From JAZDOK01 sp043798715 (GTDB taxonomy: Bacteria; Vulcanimicrobiota; JAZDOK01), in the NCBI GenBank assembly GCA_043798715.1, contig JAZDOK010000003.1, positions 28,749-92,748 of the forward strand: 64,000 nucleotides of DNA, in the 5' to 3' direction. Numbering within the stretch: the stretch's first letter is position 1; every line of letters starts with the position of its first letter. Below, piece after piece: positions 18,078 to 27,720 of the stretch. Below the pieces are notes generated by a model. The model had not been told where the DNA came from, made no database searches, and worked only from the letters and a program-made list of their open reading frames with translations. The position numbers and the translations under genes were made by a program.

Positions 18078-18105
18078 CGCAGGCTTCAAGGATGGCCATT
18101 CTTTC

Positions 18106-19971
18106 ATGAATAACGAGTTAATCAAGGTTTACTGGAAGAAAGACGGTGTTTTTTCAGAGGAACATTCCCTGGCCGCCCCTTTATATTACGACCAGGACTT
18201 CGGCGGTTACGATTTTGAACTTTCCCCCAATGCCCTCCGGGAGGGTTCAATCACCCTGATGATCGGCCGTCAGCCCGCCCTGATCGAAATAGGGGAGATC
18301 GCATTTTCGGACTCCGCCCGGCCTTCTGCGGACGATAATTGCATCTTTAAATGCTGTCCGGAAAATCACTTCGAAGGGCTCTCGACCCTCGGCGGGGTCA
18401 TTCCGCTCCCGTCCCCGGAGGCGTATACCTGTCTTGGTACCGCCGGAGAGGCCCGGCTGCTCCTGGATTTCACCGGTTCGGAGCAGGGAAGGATGCTCAG
18501 GCAGGCGTCTTTCTCCCCCCGCCTGCGTCTCTTCATGAGCGCGCGGACGCGCATGAATCCGCAATTTGCCGAAATCCTGAAAAGGGCCCTTTACGGCAAT
18601 GAAACCGTTCAGGCCCTGGAAGCGGCGGAAGAACGGGACAAGCTGGAGCGGCGGATCCGGAACCTCCTAAAAAAATTTCTCATTGTCAATTTAGATCTCG
18701 ACGCCGCCTTCAGGTTTCCCCGGGATTTCCTCAAGGTGGTACTGAGGGAGTTCAGGGATTTGACCCGGAAAAGATCGGATTCGGAGTTTTGTCCCCGGGG
18801 AGACGTTTTGAACCTGAAAGAAATCCGCCGGATCACCGGGGAGCCCTTCGTGGTCTTCCTTGCCCATTCCGATTACCTGAAATCGTGCGGGGGAACGGAA
18901 AAATACCAGCTGGAAGATGCGCAGGTCTGCCGGAAGTATCATCTCAACGTGCTGCAGATTCATCCCGAACAGGAGGAAGCGGACGGGCGTTTCGGGCTGA
19001 ACGTGAACAGGAAAAAGATCTGCGCCATTCCGCGCGAGTCGGTCATGATTCTTCTGCGAAAACTGTGCGCCTCAAAAAAAATGGTCTCCCTCAACATTCA
19101 TCACCTCAACGGGTGGCCCGACGAACTTGTGGCGGAACTGTCGGACCTGGCGGAACAAACGAAGATTCTTTTCTATCTTCATGACACGAGTTTTCTCCTT
19201 CCCGATATTTCCTGCCCGGAAAACCCGAAATGCGGGCTCCGGGGGCTCCCCGGGAAGGAGAATGAGACGCTGCGTGCCGAGGAGCCCCATGCCGCCGGGC
19301 GGAGGGCCCTGACCAGGAGGCTGCTGGATGCTTCCCACGCCGTCATTTATCCCTCCCGGTTCATTGAAAGGGCTCTTTTCGTTTTCGCTCCGGACTTGGA
19401 TAGAAAGAAAATGCACTTCGTCGAGCACCAGAGCCTGTTGCGCCACCCGGTCGGGGAGCGCGTGCGCATCGCCTTTCTCGGGTACAAGGCCTCTTCAAAG
19501 GGGTGGGAGACGTTCACGCGGCTGGCCGCGGACCCAGGGCTTCTCCATGATTATCTTTTTTATCATATCGGAAGCACCCTGGCCCTGAAGGAAAATAACA
19601 TTCTCCAGGTGCCCTACTCCTACAACTCCGATGAAAGTTATGCCCCGATCACCAATCTTTTGAAGCACGAGATCGACCTGGTGCTCCTCTGGTCCCAGGT
19701 TCCGGAATCCTACTCCTACACCCTCCATGAGGCCCACGCTGCCGGAGTCCCGGTTCTCACCAGCCGGAAAAGCGGGAATATCGCCGAAAAAGTGGAACAT
19801 CAGATGGTGTACGGAAAAGTATTCGGGGACGAAAAGGAATTGTTCGCATTTCTAAGGGAGCGGGAAAAGGTGCAGGATTTTCTCCGGAACCGTCCGAAGG
19901 ACATCCTTCCCCTTTCCCACCAGTCCGCGTTTGAGAGCCTGGTGCTCAGGGAGGGGAAACCGTCATGCTGA
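18106..19971 (+). CDS. Large glycosyltransferase-like protein with GT4-type C-terminus
   Basis: A 621-aa soluble protein. The first 220 residues contain a beta-rich start and a charged helical stretch that I do not recognise. From about residue 245 it resembles GT-B glycosyltransferases: VVFLAHSDYLKSCGGTEKY looks like an N-terminal Rossmann start, LFYLHDTSFLL is mid-domain, and RIAFLGYKASSKGWE followed by LHEAHAAGVPVLTSRKSGN resembles the GT4 donor-binding region. It probably adds a sugar to the surface glycan; donor and acceptor cannot be read. It overlaps the next gene by 7 nt, so the two likely act together. Confidence 0.65.
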   Translation: MNNELIKVYWKKDGVFSEEHSLAAPLYYDQDFGGYDFELSPNALREGSITLMIGRQPALIEIGEIAFSDSARPSADDNCIFKCCPENHFEGLSTLGGVIPLPSPEAYTCLGTAGEARLLLDFTGSEQGRMLRQASFSPRLRLFMSARTRMNPQFAEILKRALYGNETVQALEAAEERDKLERRIRNLLKKFLIVNLDLDAAFRFPRDFLKVVLREFRDLTRKRSDSEFCPRGDVLNLKEIRRITGEPFVVFLAHSDYLKSCGGTEKYQLEDAQVCRKYHLNVLQIHPEQEEADGRFGLNVNRKKICAIPRESVMILLRKLCASKKMVSLNIHHLNGWPDELVAELSDLAEQTKILFYLHDTSFLLPDISCPENPKCGLRGLPGKENETLRAEEPHAAGRRALTRRLLDASHAVIYPSRFIERALFVFAPDLDRKKMHFVEHQSLLRHPVGERVRIAFLGYKASSKGWETFTRLAADPGLLHDYLFYHIGSTLALKENNILQVPYSYNSDESYAPITNLLKHEIDLVLLWSQVPESYSYTLHEAHAAGVPVLTSRKSGNIAEKVEHQMVYGKVFGDEKELFAFLREREKVQDFLRNRPKDILPLSHQSAFESLVLREGKPSC

Positions 19972-21080
19972 TCTGCACATCCATCTGCGCCAATTACCTG
20001 CCGAAGGCGATGGCCCTGGCCGAGTCCCTCAGGAAGGTGGAACCCGGCGCTTCTTTTCTCTGTTGTCTCCTGGAGCGGGAAGCCCCCCCCGAGGCCGTCA
20101 CCGGCGGAAACTTCGATTTTCTCGTCCTGGGAAAGGACCTGGGAATTGCGGACTTTGATTCCTTCATTTTCAAGCATTCCATCATGGAGGCCTCGACGGC
20201 CGTCAAGGGCCGCCTCTTCAGGTATCTCCTTGATCACTTCCCGGATCACGGGGAACTGATCTACCTGGATCCGGACATCCTGGCCGTTTCGTCGTTCCAC
20301 GAGCTCAAGGAGGCCCTCCGGGAGCACTCCATCGTGCTGACTCCTCACCTGACTATTCCCGAAGAAAAGGACACGTATTCCGCCACGCTGGAAGCAGTCA
20401 TTGACAATGAGCTGTGCGCCCTTCAGCATGGTGTTTTCAACCTCGGGTTCCTGGCGATCAGAAGATCACCGGATGCGGAAGCGTTCATCAACTGGTGGGC
20501 CGCGCGCCTGGACATGTTCTGTTATGACGACATTGCCCGGGGCATTTTTACCGACCAGAAGTGGATCGATCTTGCCCCGTGCTTTTTCGACGTTCACATC
20601 CTGAAGCATCCCGGGTACAACGCGGCCCCGTGGAACCTGTCCATGAGAAGGATCACCGGTTCGGACCCCCTGCTGGCGAACGGGGAACCGCTGAGGTTTT
20701 TTCACTTCTCGGGCTTTGATTCCGGGGCGAACGAGGCCATGCTGAAAAAGTATGTTTCCGACCCGGGAAGCCCGGTTCACCGGCTCCGGGAGGACTACCT
20801 TCGGGCCCTTCGGGAACACGGGCAGGAAACCCTTGGGAAAGAGCCCTGGAGTTACGATTTCTTTTTTTCCGGGGAAAGGATCGATCGCAGGAGCCGCCTG
20901 GCCTACCGGGCCGACGGGAAACTCCGGGAATCGTACCCCCAGCCCTTTGCCGGCTCGAACTCCAAGTTTCTTCCCTCGTGGAAAAACATGAAATCCCGGG
21001 CCCGTTTCGATCTCATGAAAAATCTGATGAGGGTGAAAGTGTCTTTCAATCCCTTCCCGAGGATTGAGATCCTGAAATAA
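19965..21080 (+). CDS. Glycosyltransferase with DxD motif, GT-A type
   Basis: A 371-aa protein that starts MLICTSICANYLPKAMALAESL, like nucleotide-diphospho-sugar transferases acting on sugars or glycoproteins. Residues near 105 read LIYLDPDILAV, a DxD-type metal and nucleotide site, and HGVFNLGFLAIRRS follows as in GT8-like enzymes. No membrane segment is seen, so it should be cytoplasmic. It overlaps the upstream gene by 7 nt and ends convergent with the minus-strand gene at 21099. The sugar donor is unknown. Confidence 0.7.
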   Translation: MLICTSICANYLPKAMALAESLRKVEPGASFLCCLLEREAPPEAVTGGNFDFLVLGKDLGIADFDSFIFKHSIMEASTAVKGRLFRYLLDHFPDHGELIYLDPDILAVSSFHELKEALREHSIVLTPHLTIPEEKDTYSATLEAVIDNELCALQHGVFNLGFLAIRRSPDAEAFINWWAARLDMFCYDDIARGIFTDQKWIDLAPCFFDVHILKHPGYNAAPWNLSMRRITGSDPLLANGEPLRFFHFSGFDSGANEAMLKKYVSDPGSPVHRLREDYLRALREHGQETLGKEPWSYDFFFSGERIDRRSRLAYRADGKLRESYPQPFAGSNSKFLPSWKNMKSRARFDLMKNLMRVKVSFNPFPRIEILK

Positions 21081-21098
21081 AAAGTTTACTGAACTCCA

Positions 21099-22682
21099 TC
21101 AAAGGCATTTTTGAAAGCTCTTCCTTATCCGAACCTTCAATAAAAGAGAAAGAGCAGTAAGGGAAAAAGGTTTGATCTTCAGCAGTCGCTCTGAATAATA
21201 ACGGGCTTCTGTTGTGTAACCCTTCCGTAAAAGCAAGGTTGCCAGTTTTGTGATGACCCCGGGATGGCCTGAATCAATTTGATAAGCCGTCTTATATAAT
21301 TTCTCAGCTTCCTCAAAATCACCGTTTCTCCGCTTTAAGTCTCCCATAAGCATGTAGGGCTCGACATCGTCCGGAAAAGCCTGAATAAATTCGGAGGAAA
21401 AAATATAAGCCGTCTTATGATCTTTTTTCAAAAGCTTGCGGCCGCAAGACAGGAGTTTTTGGGGGCTGTTGCAGGGAAGATCCAGGGAGGCAGCCAGAAA
21501 TTTAAATACCAATGAAGGTGTTCCAACGTAATGGCGCAAAACTTTCCCCTTCAAATCGCGCACAAGAAGTTGGATTGTTTCTTTTGTGTCCGGATGATAT
21601 TTCAGGCTCCATTTTTCGGCTATTCCTTCAAGGCGGCCCTCGCTTTCCTCTCCTTCTTTACAGAGGTAAACTTTAAGAGCCATCGCGGGGAACTCCGGTC
21701 GTACCGTGCCGATAACGCCCTTGAATTTCGATTCCACCTCTTTAAAGCGCCAGTCAACTCCGTATAAACAGAGCTCTTCTGCGGTCTGATTCAGCAGTTT
21801 CAGTGTTTCAGGAGAGGTGTCCGGAGAAATCTGCCACCGAGTGGGAATAAAATTTGAAGGCGCCTTGCCGCTTGTAAAGCGTTTCAAGATCGGATAAATT
21901 TCAGGACCGAAGCCATCTTCCCGATAATAATTCTCCTCATCGGAGTATATTTTCTTTCGCCATCGGGTATTGAATTTTTCCAAATTAGCGCCATCATTCA
22001 AATGTCGTCCCGAGGTTTGAGATTCATGGTGAATAATGCAGGATTCTGGTTGATACCATATTTCATAGCCACGTTGGGCGAGACGGAGACAGAGGTCAAT
22101 ATCTTCATAGCCGTTTTGAAATATTTCGTCGAAGCCGCCCATATCCAGGAATAGTGAGCGGCAAATCAACATGCAGGCCCCCGTTACCGCCTGAAAACGC
22201 CGGGTTTTGTTGACATGAGGTGAATTTTCATGCAGTCCCGAATAGATGTGGAGAAGATCTTTCTTTCTGTTGAAGACAATCCCCGCATGCTGGATCTTGT
22301 AGGTAGGATAAAGAAGTTTGGCGCCGACTACGCCTGCTTCAGGATGAGTTTTCACAAGTTCCAGAAGTGCTTCCGACCAGCCCGGGAGGACGACGGTGTC
22401 GTTGTTTAGAAAAATCAGGTATTGCCCTTGAGCCCGTAAAGCGCCCAGGTTGCAAGCCCTGGCAAAGCCCAGGTTGACTTCCTGTCGGAAATACATCACA
22501 TTTGGGAATTCCTCTATAAGCTTTACCGGCGTTTCATCGCAGGAGGCATTGTCAATTACCAATATTTCAGCATCAGCGCTTATACCTGTCTGCAAGAGGC
22601 TCTTCAGGCAGGCCCGTGTTAAATCCCATTTATTGAAAACAGGCACGATTATACTGATTTCTTTGGTTATATTGTCATTCAC
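21099..22682 (-). CDS. Family 2 glycosyltransferase with C-terminal TPR-like repeats
   Basis: The 527-aa product has an N-terminal GT2 domain (SIIVPVFNKWDLTRACL, VIDNASCDETP, LNNDTVVLPGW, GGFDEIFQNGYEDIDLCLR) of the type that includes rhamnosyltransferases. From about residue 425 it has TPR-like helices (AYIFSSEFIQAFPDDVEPYM, then a GDFEEAEKLYKTAYQID repeat). Such fusions occur in glycan and protein-glycosylation loci. The start is GTG. It is on the strand opposite to its neighbours, with its own 164-nt upstream gap facing the heparinase-like gene. Confidence 0.85.
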   Translation of the reverse strand: MNDNITKEISIIVPVFNKWDLTRACLKSLLQTGISADAEILVIDNASCDETPVKLIEEFPNVMYFRQEVNLGFARACNLGALRAQGQYLIFLNNDTVVLPGWSEALLELVKTHPEAGVVGAKLLYPTYKIQHAGIVFNRKKDLLHIYSGLHENSPHVNKTRRFQAVTGACMLICRSLFLDMGGFDEIFQNGYEDIDLCLRLAQRGYEIWYQPESCIIHHESQTSGRHLNDGANLEKFNTRWRKKIYSDEENYYREDGFGPEIYPILKRFTSGKAPSNFIPTRWQISPDTSPETLKLLNQTAEELCLYGVDWRFKEVESKFKGVIGTVRPEFPAMALKVYLCKEGEESEGRLEGIAEKWSLKYHPDTKETIQLLVRDLKGKVLRHYVGTPSLVFKFLAASLDLPCNSPQKLLSCGRKLLKKDHKTAYIFSSEFIQAFPDDVEPYMLMGDLKRRNGDFEEAEKLYKTAYQIDSGHPGVITKLATLLLRKGYTTEARYYSERLLKIKPFSLTALSLLLKVRIRKSFQKCL

Positions 22683-22846
22683 CTGTTTATTTCCTCAAGT
22701 CCTCCAAGAAGCTTTTTTCTTTTCCGAGAGCGCTATTCGTCGGAATAATCAGATTCCCTCCAAGGGCGGCACCGCTTAAGTTCCCGACCACGATTCTACT
22801 TCAAGGCGGCGGAGGAGTTGGGGGAGATAGTCCGAATAAAAGAGCG

Positions 22847-24937
22847 ATGACTGCCTTTGAAAAATTTATAGAGTCCGTTTTGGGGATAAAGCTGAACCGG
22901 GAGCCCTTTTTCCTGGATGCGAAAGGCTTTTACGCCTCGCTGGATCCGGAAAACACGGGAATCGAGGGATCTCTCAAGGCGGCGAAGAAGAGGGATTATT
23001 TCAAGGCCGACGGCCTCCTCCCTGATTATTACCGGGAGCGCCTGACGCCCCGCTTTCTTTTTTCCTGGGACGCCAGGGAGGAACGTCTTCCCCTGCTCCG
23101 GGGCCGCCGGGAATCCGCCGGCATCGTTCGCAGGGCCTCCGAGGCCTGCCGGCATTGTTTCGAGTTGCCCGGGATTGGGAGCGTGGACCTCGGGACCCCG
23201 ATCAACTGGAATTCCACCAGCGAAGGTGCGACCTGGGCCTTCGGCGATCGGGCCCAGATCGAGCGGGACATTTTCTCGAACGACTGCCGAAACCCACACT
23301 ATATAGGGGACATCCGGCTGACATGGGAGATTAACCACCATCACCATCTGGTTGAGATGGCGCGGGCCTTCTGGCTTACCGGAGATCCGCGTTACGCCCG
23401 GGAGGCCATCTTTCAGATTGAGGACTGGATCGAGCGCAACCCGGTGGATCAGGGAGTGAACTGGATTTCGCTTCAGGCCGTCTCGGAACGGGCGCTTTCG
23501 TGGATGACGTGTCTCTCCATGCTTCTCCTCTCAAAATCTCTCGCCGGGGACAGCTTTGTCAGGATCCTCCAGGGCCTCCTGCTTCACTGCCGTTACCTGG
23601 CCGCCCGCCTGAAGGAGAAGGAAGTATTCTACGGGATCCCACTCGTCCGTCCGCTGGCTCTGTATTATTTCAGCCGCCTCTTTCCCGAGTTTCGCGAGTC
23701 TGAGGGGTGGAACAGGACGGCCGTTGCCGCGCTGCTAAAATTCAGCCGGGAGGTCATGGCGGGGGATTGCGTTCCCCGGCGATCGGCCTCCGTGGCCGCC
23801 TATTCGGCCCGGTGTCTCCTCCTGGCCCTGTCACTGGCCAGGATTCATGTGGTGGAACTTCCGCCCGAATTTGGCCGGGCCGCCGAGTGTCTCCTGGAAT
23901 CGCTGATGTGGCTCACGAGGCCCGACGGAAAAGAAGAAGCGGTGGGGGAATGGTGCGGGTGTTTTGATGTAAATCCTCCCCAGCTTCTGGCTCTCGGGAG
24001 CGTACTCTTCGGTCGGGGGGATTTCAAGGCGTTTTCGGCGGGACACGAGGATCTTCTCATCTGGCTTCTCGGGGTAGACGACTATGAGAGGCATGGAAAA
24101 CTTGCCGCCTCTTTCCCCCGGGAAAATGTCCGTTGTTTTGAGGGGGCCGGACTTCTGGTCTTCCGCGGAAGCTGGGAGAACTCTTCCTCATGGCTGCTCT
24201 TTCTGGGCGGCCAGGTTCCTCCCGGAGGCCACAGCGATGCGCTCAGCCTCTCGTTCTTCGAGCAGGGCGGCCCCGTGCTGGTTGATTCGGGCTGTCACCT
24301 CTGCACCGGGAACCGCGCTGCCGCCTCTTATTTTCACGGCGGGTGGGGCCACAACGTAGTTCTGATAGACGGGGAAGACATAAAGAATCTTAAGGAGGTC
24401 AAGTCGTCTCCCCTGAGCCCCGGGAGAGCGTTTAAGAACCAGGAATGGGGGCAGGGGCTCTACGCTGAGGCCTCTTTCAGCGGAATGAGTAAAGACGGGC
24501 GGGAGATCCGCCACCGCAGAGAAATCATCTTCTTCCCCCAGAAGAACGCCCTGGCCATCAGGGATTCCATCGAGTGCGGAGTGGATACTGAGCACCGGCT
24601 GGATGCCCTCTTTCACCTGGGCGTTCACACCGACATTCTTCGCCGGGGCGACGGCAGCTGCAAAATCAAGACCCCGGGCGGGCATGTCTGGCTTATTCCC
24701 TATTTTTCGACTCCGTTCCAATGTTCGGTCGGAAGCCCGGAGGGCGTTCCTCCCGGGGTGGATTCCCTGCTGGTTCGCTACAGCGCCGCTGCGAAAGGCG
24801 CCGCCGTCTTCCACACCTTCATCATAGGAAGCGAAGAGCGGTTTTTCTTCGATCCGCCCCCGGCTGAATCCGTGCGGGAGCTTTTCGACGCTTCCATGGG
24901 AACGCCTGAGAGCGGGGAAGCGTTGCCTCGCCGATGA
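22847..24937 (+). CDS. Heparinase II/III-like protein
   Basis: The 696-aa product resembles the heparinase II/III and alginate-lyase-like superfamily. An alpha-helical toroid occupies about residues 100-370 (WEINHHHHLVEMARAFWLTG, WISLQAVSERALSW). A beta-sandwich domain follows, with the family hallmark PGGHSDALSLSFFEQGGPV at about 459 and DSGCHLCTG. GWGHNVVLIDG near 500 corresponds to the conserved AHNTV segment. Family members cleave uronic-acid polysaccharides. In biosynthesis loci, non-exported homologues are widespread and may edit the polymer. No signal peptide is visible. It may co-transcribe with the two downstream genes. Confidence 0.82.
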   Translation: MTAFEKFIESVLGIKLNREPFFLDAKGFYASLDPENTGIEGSLKAAKKRDYFKADGLLPDYYRERLTPRFLFSWDAREERLPLLRGRRESAGIVRRASEACRHCFELPGIGSVDLGTPINWNSTSEGATWAFGDRAQIERDIFSNDCRNPHYIGDIRLTWEINHHHHLVEMARAFWLTGDPRYAREAIFQIEDWIERNPVDQGVNWISLQAVSERALSWMTCLSMLLLSKSLAGDSFVRILQGLLLHCRYLAARLKEKEVFYGIPLVRPLALYYFSRLFPEFRESEGWNRTAVAALLKFSREVMAGDCVPRRSASVAAYSARCLLLALSLARIHVVELPPEFGRAAECLLESLMWLTRPDGKEEAVGEWCGCFDVNPPQLLALGSVLFGRGDFKAFSAGHEDLLIWLLGVDDYERHGKLAASFPRENVRCFEGAGLLVFRGSWENSSSWLLFLGGQVPPGGHSDALSLSFFEQGGPVLVDSGCHLCTGNRAAASYFHGGWGHNVVLIDGEDIKNLKEVKSSPLSPGRAFKNQEWGQGLYAEASFSGMSKDGREIRHRREIIFFPQKNALAIRDSIECGVDTEHRLDALFHLGVHTDILRRGDGSCKIKTPGGHVWLIPYFSTPFQCSVGSPEGVPPGVDSLLVRYSAAAKGAAVFHTFIIGSEERFFFDPPPAESVRELFDASMGTPESGEALPRR

Positions 24938-24956
24938 TGGGAATAGAGAGGAAGAG

Positions 24957-25880
24957 ATGATGGTTATCGCCGTGGTCATAATGTCCGACCGGGAGGAGCC
25001 GTTTCTTCCGGCCTGCCTGGAGAGCGTGGCCGATGCGGTGGATCTGGTGGCTATAAATGACAATGGGAGCGCGGAGGAGAATCCCAACATGGAGGCCGTC
25101 ATCTCCTCCCGCCTGTACCGGGCGAAGAAAGTACGGGTCATCAAGAGCCCTTTCAGGGGCTTTGGTCCCGCCAGAAATAAATGCCTGGAACTGGTATTCG
25201 ATCTCCGCCCGAAAACGCCCTGGGTTCTCATGCTGGACTGCGACGAGGTGCATACCTGGGGGCTCACGGCGCTCACGAGGGGAATTCTCCCCCGCCTTTC
25301 GGCGAAAACAGGCATCGTTGATGTTTATGCCCGGCAATTCATGCGTACTTTTGACTATTATACGGCGGTGGATATTCGGCGCAATTTTCTCTTCCGGCTC
25401 CAACCCGAGACCCGGTGGGAAGGAGCGGTGCGCGAGGAGCTGGTCGGCGCCGAAGGAAAAAGGATCCGCCTTCCCTATACTTTTTTCCATTACGGAGGCG
25501 CCATGCATCCCCGGGCGGTTTTTGACAATTTGAAAACCTTTGCCCGCTACGGGGATCCCGCCTTGAGGATGGAGGACCTGGAAAGGCTTGACCCGGAGAG
25601 GTTCCTGGATGGGGAGAGCGGACGGGTGCTCAATTTCAAGGGGACGCATCCCCCCCTGGCCGAGGCCGTCATCCGTCTTCTTACTCAGGAAAGAGAGGAA
25701 GACCTCCGCCTTTTCGACTCTCTGGTTCAGAAGGCGCGCAAGGATCCGAGGGTGCGTCTTAAAAATATCCTGAGTGAGCTTGATTTTTCCTCCCGGGTAA
25801 AGTGGAGTTTCCTGCAATCCCTCTTTTTATTCTGGAACAACAACCGGGCTTTAAGATCGCTGGGGGAGCTTTTTTCGTGA
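24957..25880 (+). CDS. GT2-like glycosyltransferase
   Basis: A 307-aa GT-A fold protein. The start MVIAVVIMSDREEPFLPACLESV and VAINDNGSAEEN resemble family 2 openings. GFGPARNKCLEL and LMLDCDEVHTWG form the acceptor and DxD-like region, and VDIRRNFLFRLQPETRWEGAVREEL matches the C-terminal part of WaaE/KdtX-type transferases. Two adjacent ATGs (24957, 24960) are possible starts. It lies 19 nt after the heparinase-like gene, and its stop overlaps the GTG of the GT9-HAD gene, so the three are likely one operon. Confidence 0.78.
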   Translation: MMVIAVVIMSDREEPFLPACLESVADAVDLVAINDNGSAEENPNMEAVISSRLYRAKKVRVIKSPFRGFGPARNKCLELVFDLRPKTPWVLMLDCDEVHTWGLTALTRGILPRLSAKTGIVDVYARQFMRTFDYYTAVDIRRNFLFRLQPETRWEGAVREELVGAEGKRIRLPYTFFHYGGAMHPRAVFDNLKTFARYGDPALRMEDLERLDPERFLDGESGRVLNFKGTHPPLAEAVIRLLTQEREEDLRLFDSLVQKARKDPRVRLKNILSELDFSSRVKWSFLQSLFLFWNNNRALRSLGELFS

Positions 25881-27640
25881 AAATTATGGTCTTTCACCGT
25901 GGGGGCGGAATGGGGGATCTCCTGATGCTCACCCCGCTTCTCTCCGCCCTTAAAGGATTCAAAGGGGTCACACATCCAATACCACATCTTTCCGTCATGC
26001 TGAGAGCTTCGTTGCGCGCGGTCCTGGAGGGAAATCCCGACGTGGACGAGATTCTGGCGGACTCCCCGAAATTCAGAGGTGTGCGCGGCTGGCAGGCTTT
26101 TGCGTCTTTCCTGAAGAAAAAAAAATTTGACATCGCCGTTTTTCCCTGGACGACGGCCCAGGACGCCTGGGGCGCTTATCTGGCCGGCATCCCCGTGAGG
26201 GTGGGGCAGGATGGAAGGCTCCTCTACAGTTTCCTTTTCACGCACCGGGTCAGGGTGCGTTCAACCCTGGGAGACGCCGAAACCAACTGGAGCGAGATTC
26301 TACTGGATTATGCCCGTATTATTGGAATTGAGCCGCCGCCGCCGAAGTTGTTCCTGGACGTTCCGCCGGAGGCCATGGAAAAAGCGGAAGGTATTCTAAA
26401 AGAGAGCGGATACCAGGGGGAGAGGCCTCTCATCGCCCTTCACGCCTTCAAAGGGATGCCGCTTACCGCTTCGCGCTGGCCGCTTGGGTGGTTCGCCCGA
26501 CTCGCCGATCTTCTTGGGGAAAAATTCGGGGGCCGGGTGCTTCTCACCGGGGGTTTCTCGGAGGTTCCCCTGGTGACAGAGATAAAAAAGCTAATGAAGC
26601 GCCCCGCCCTGGATCTTTCCGGAAAGACCTCTCTCAAGGAACTGGCGGCGGTGCTCGGGAAGTGCGATCTTCTGGTCTGCCCTGATTCCGGTCCCATGCA
26701 TATCGCCGCCGCTCTGGGAGTGCCGGTGGTCGGCATTTTCGCCCTCAAGGAGGATTTCCCCGGCCGCTGGGGGCCGCTCGGGACGAGATACGAGGTAGTG
26801 CGTCCCCAAAGCTGGCGCTGCTCAAGAAAGTGCGTCAAGGAAAAATGTCCGAAAATTTCGTGTTACGAGGAGATCCCGCCGGAGAAGATCCTGGAGGCAG
26901 TGGAGAGGCTAGGGGTCAAATCTTCATCCTTGACATCTAGCAAACAGGACTTGGCTCTGCAAATAGAATTGGAGAATGTCAAGGATGAAGATTTGACCCC
27001 CTGTTCCCTTTGTAGGATGGGGAACGGAGGGAGAGAAACGGAGAAATCTGCGGTTTCAAACACGATAAGAACGAGCGCTGTCTTTCTTGATCGGGACGGG
27101 ACAATCATCGAGGATGCGGACTTTCTTGCGGATCCCGAAGACATCAGTTTTATAAAAGGGGCTCCGGAGGCGCTCTCGGCCCTGCAAAAGGCGGGATTCA
27201 AGCTTGTTCTTATCTCCAATCAGTCCGGGGTGGCCCGGGGGTACTTCACTGAAGAGGCGGTGCAGGATGTCCACCGGAGGCTGGAGGAGCTGCTTGAATC
27301 CCGCGGGGTGAAGCTCGATGGCGTCTATTACTGTCCCCATCTCCCTGACGGGGCGGTTGAAAAGTACCGCCTGGAGTGCAACTGCAGAAAGCCGAAGACA
27401 GGAATGATCCGGCGGGCGGTTGAAGAATTGGGGGTGGATCCGGCCCGTTCTTTCTGCGTGGGCGATAAGGAGAGCGACATCGAGGCGGGGCGGGCGGCCG
27501 GGTGCCGCACGGTGCTGGTGCTCACCGGGAAGGGTTTAAATACATCCGGAGCGATATCATTGGAAAATCGCCCGGACTTTATCGCGAAGCATATCGGGGA
27601 GGCGGCGGAGTGGATCTTGGGGCAGAAGGGAATGGGATAA
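25877..27640 (+). CDS. Fusion of GT9 heptosyltransferase-like domain and GmhB-type HAD phosphatase
   Basis: The 587-aa product has two domains. Residues 1-345 are a GT9 (heptosyltransferase) GT-B fold: FHRGGGMGDLLMLTPLL at the N-terminus and DSGPMHIAAALGVPVVGIF near 275. Residues 401-587 are a HAD phosphatase of the GmhB type (D-glycero-D-manno-heptose 1,7-bisphosphate 7-phosphatase): DRDGT at 405, ISNQSGVARG, the zinc ligands CPH with CNCRKP, and GDKESDIEAG. The linker (346-375) is encoded by a palindromic element at 26912-27000. GTG 25877 overlaps the upstream stop. The two activities are adjacent steps of heptose/LPS assembly, so fusion makes sense, but it may have been created by the element. 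M381 could be an old HAD start. Confidence 0.88.
   Translation: MKIMVFHRGGGMGDLLMLTPLLSALKGFKGVTHPIPHLSVMLRASLRAVLEGNPDVDEILADSPKFRGVRGWQAFASFLKKKKFDIAVFPWTTAQDAWGAYLAGIPVRVGQDGRLLYSFLFTHRVRVRSTLGDAETNWSEILLDYARIIGIEPPPPKLFLDVPPEAMEKAEGILKESGYQGERPLIALHAFKGMPLTASRWPLGWFARLADLLGEKFGGRVLLTGGFSEVPLVTEIKKLMKRPALDLSGKTSLKELAAVLGKCDLLVCPDSGPMHIAAALGVPVVGIFALKEDFPGRWGPLGTRYEVVRPQSWRCSRKCVKEKCPKISCYEEIPPEKILEAVERLGVKSSSLTSSKQDLALQIELENVKDEDLTPCSLCRMGNGGRETEKSAVSNTIRTSAVFLDRDGTIIEDADFLADPEDISFIKGAPEALSALQKAGFKLVLISNQSGVARGYFTEEAVQDVHRRLEELLESRGVKLDGVYYCPHLPDGAVEKYRLECNCRKPKTGMIRRAVEELGVDPARSFCVGDKESDIEAGRAAGCRTVLVLTGKGLNTSGAISLENRPDFIAKHIGEAAEWILGQKGMG
26912..27000. repeat. Palindromic element A, in frame within the GT9-HAD gene
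   Basis: Perfect 25-bp inverted arms (26912-26936 and 26976-27000) begin GGGGTCA and end TTGACAT, with a 39-nt centre. The element is open in the host reading frame and encodes GVKSSSL at its left end and EDLTP at its right. The same arm pattern recurs at 51138-51223 and partly at the RAYT element end at 39859. I infer a mobile non-autonomous palindrome. Confidence 0.85.
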
Positions 27641-27709
27641 TCCGCAGATTACAAAGAGTGATACGGAGAGTAGGATTATCCGCAGATTACACAGATTACG
27701 CAGAGAGAT
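27639..27709 (+). repeat. Dispersed 9-bp-period repeat (CRCAGATTN family)
   Basis: Two copies of ATCCGCAGATTACA, the second followed by CAGATTACGCAGAGAG, lie between the GT9-HAD stop and the next gene. Similar sequence is at 1781-1810 (inverted) and 55241-55326 (both orientations). Confidence 0.75.
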
Positions 27710-27720
27710 AGGGATGAAAA

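Noticed and set aside
24188..25315. Minus-strand open frame of 375 codons across the heparinase-like and GT2 genes
   Set aside because: It spans two real genes on the other strand and shows no family motif; a by-product of high-GC codon use.
26912..27000. Reading element A as a transcription terminator
   Set aside because: It has no T-tract, lies within an open frame and the downstream HAD domain is intact and in frame.
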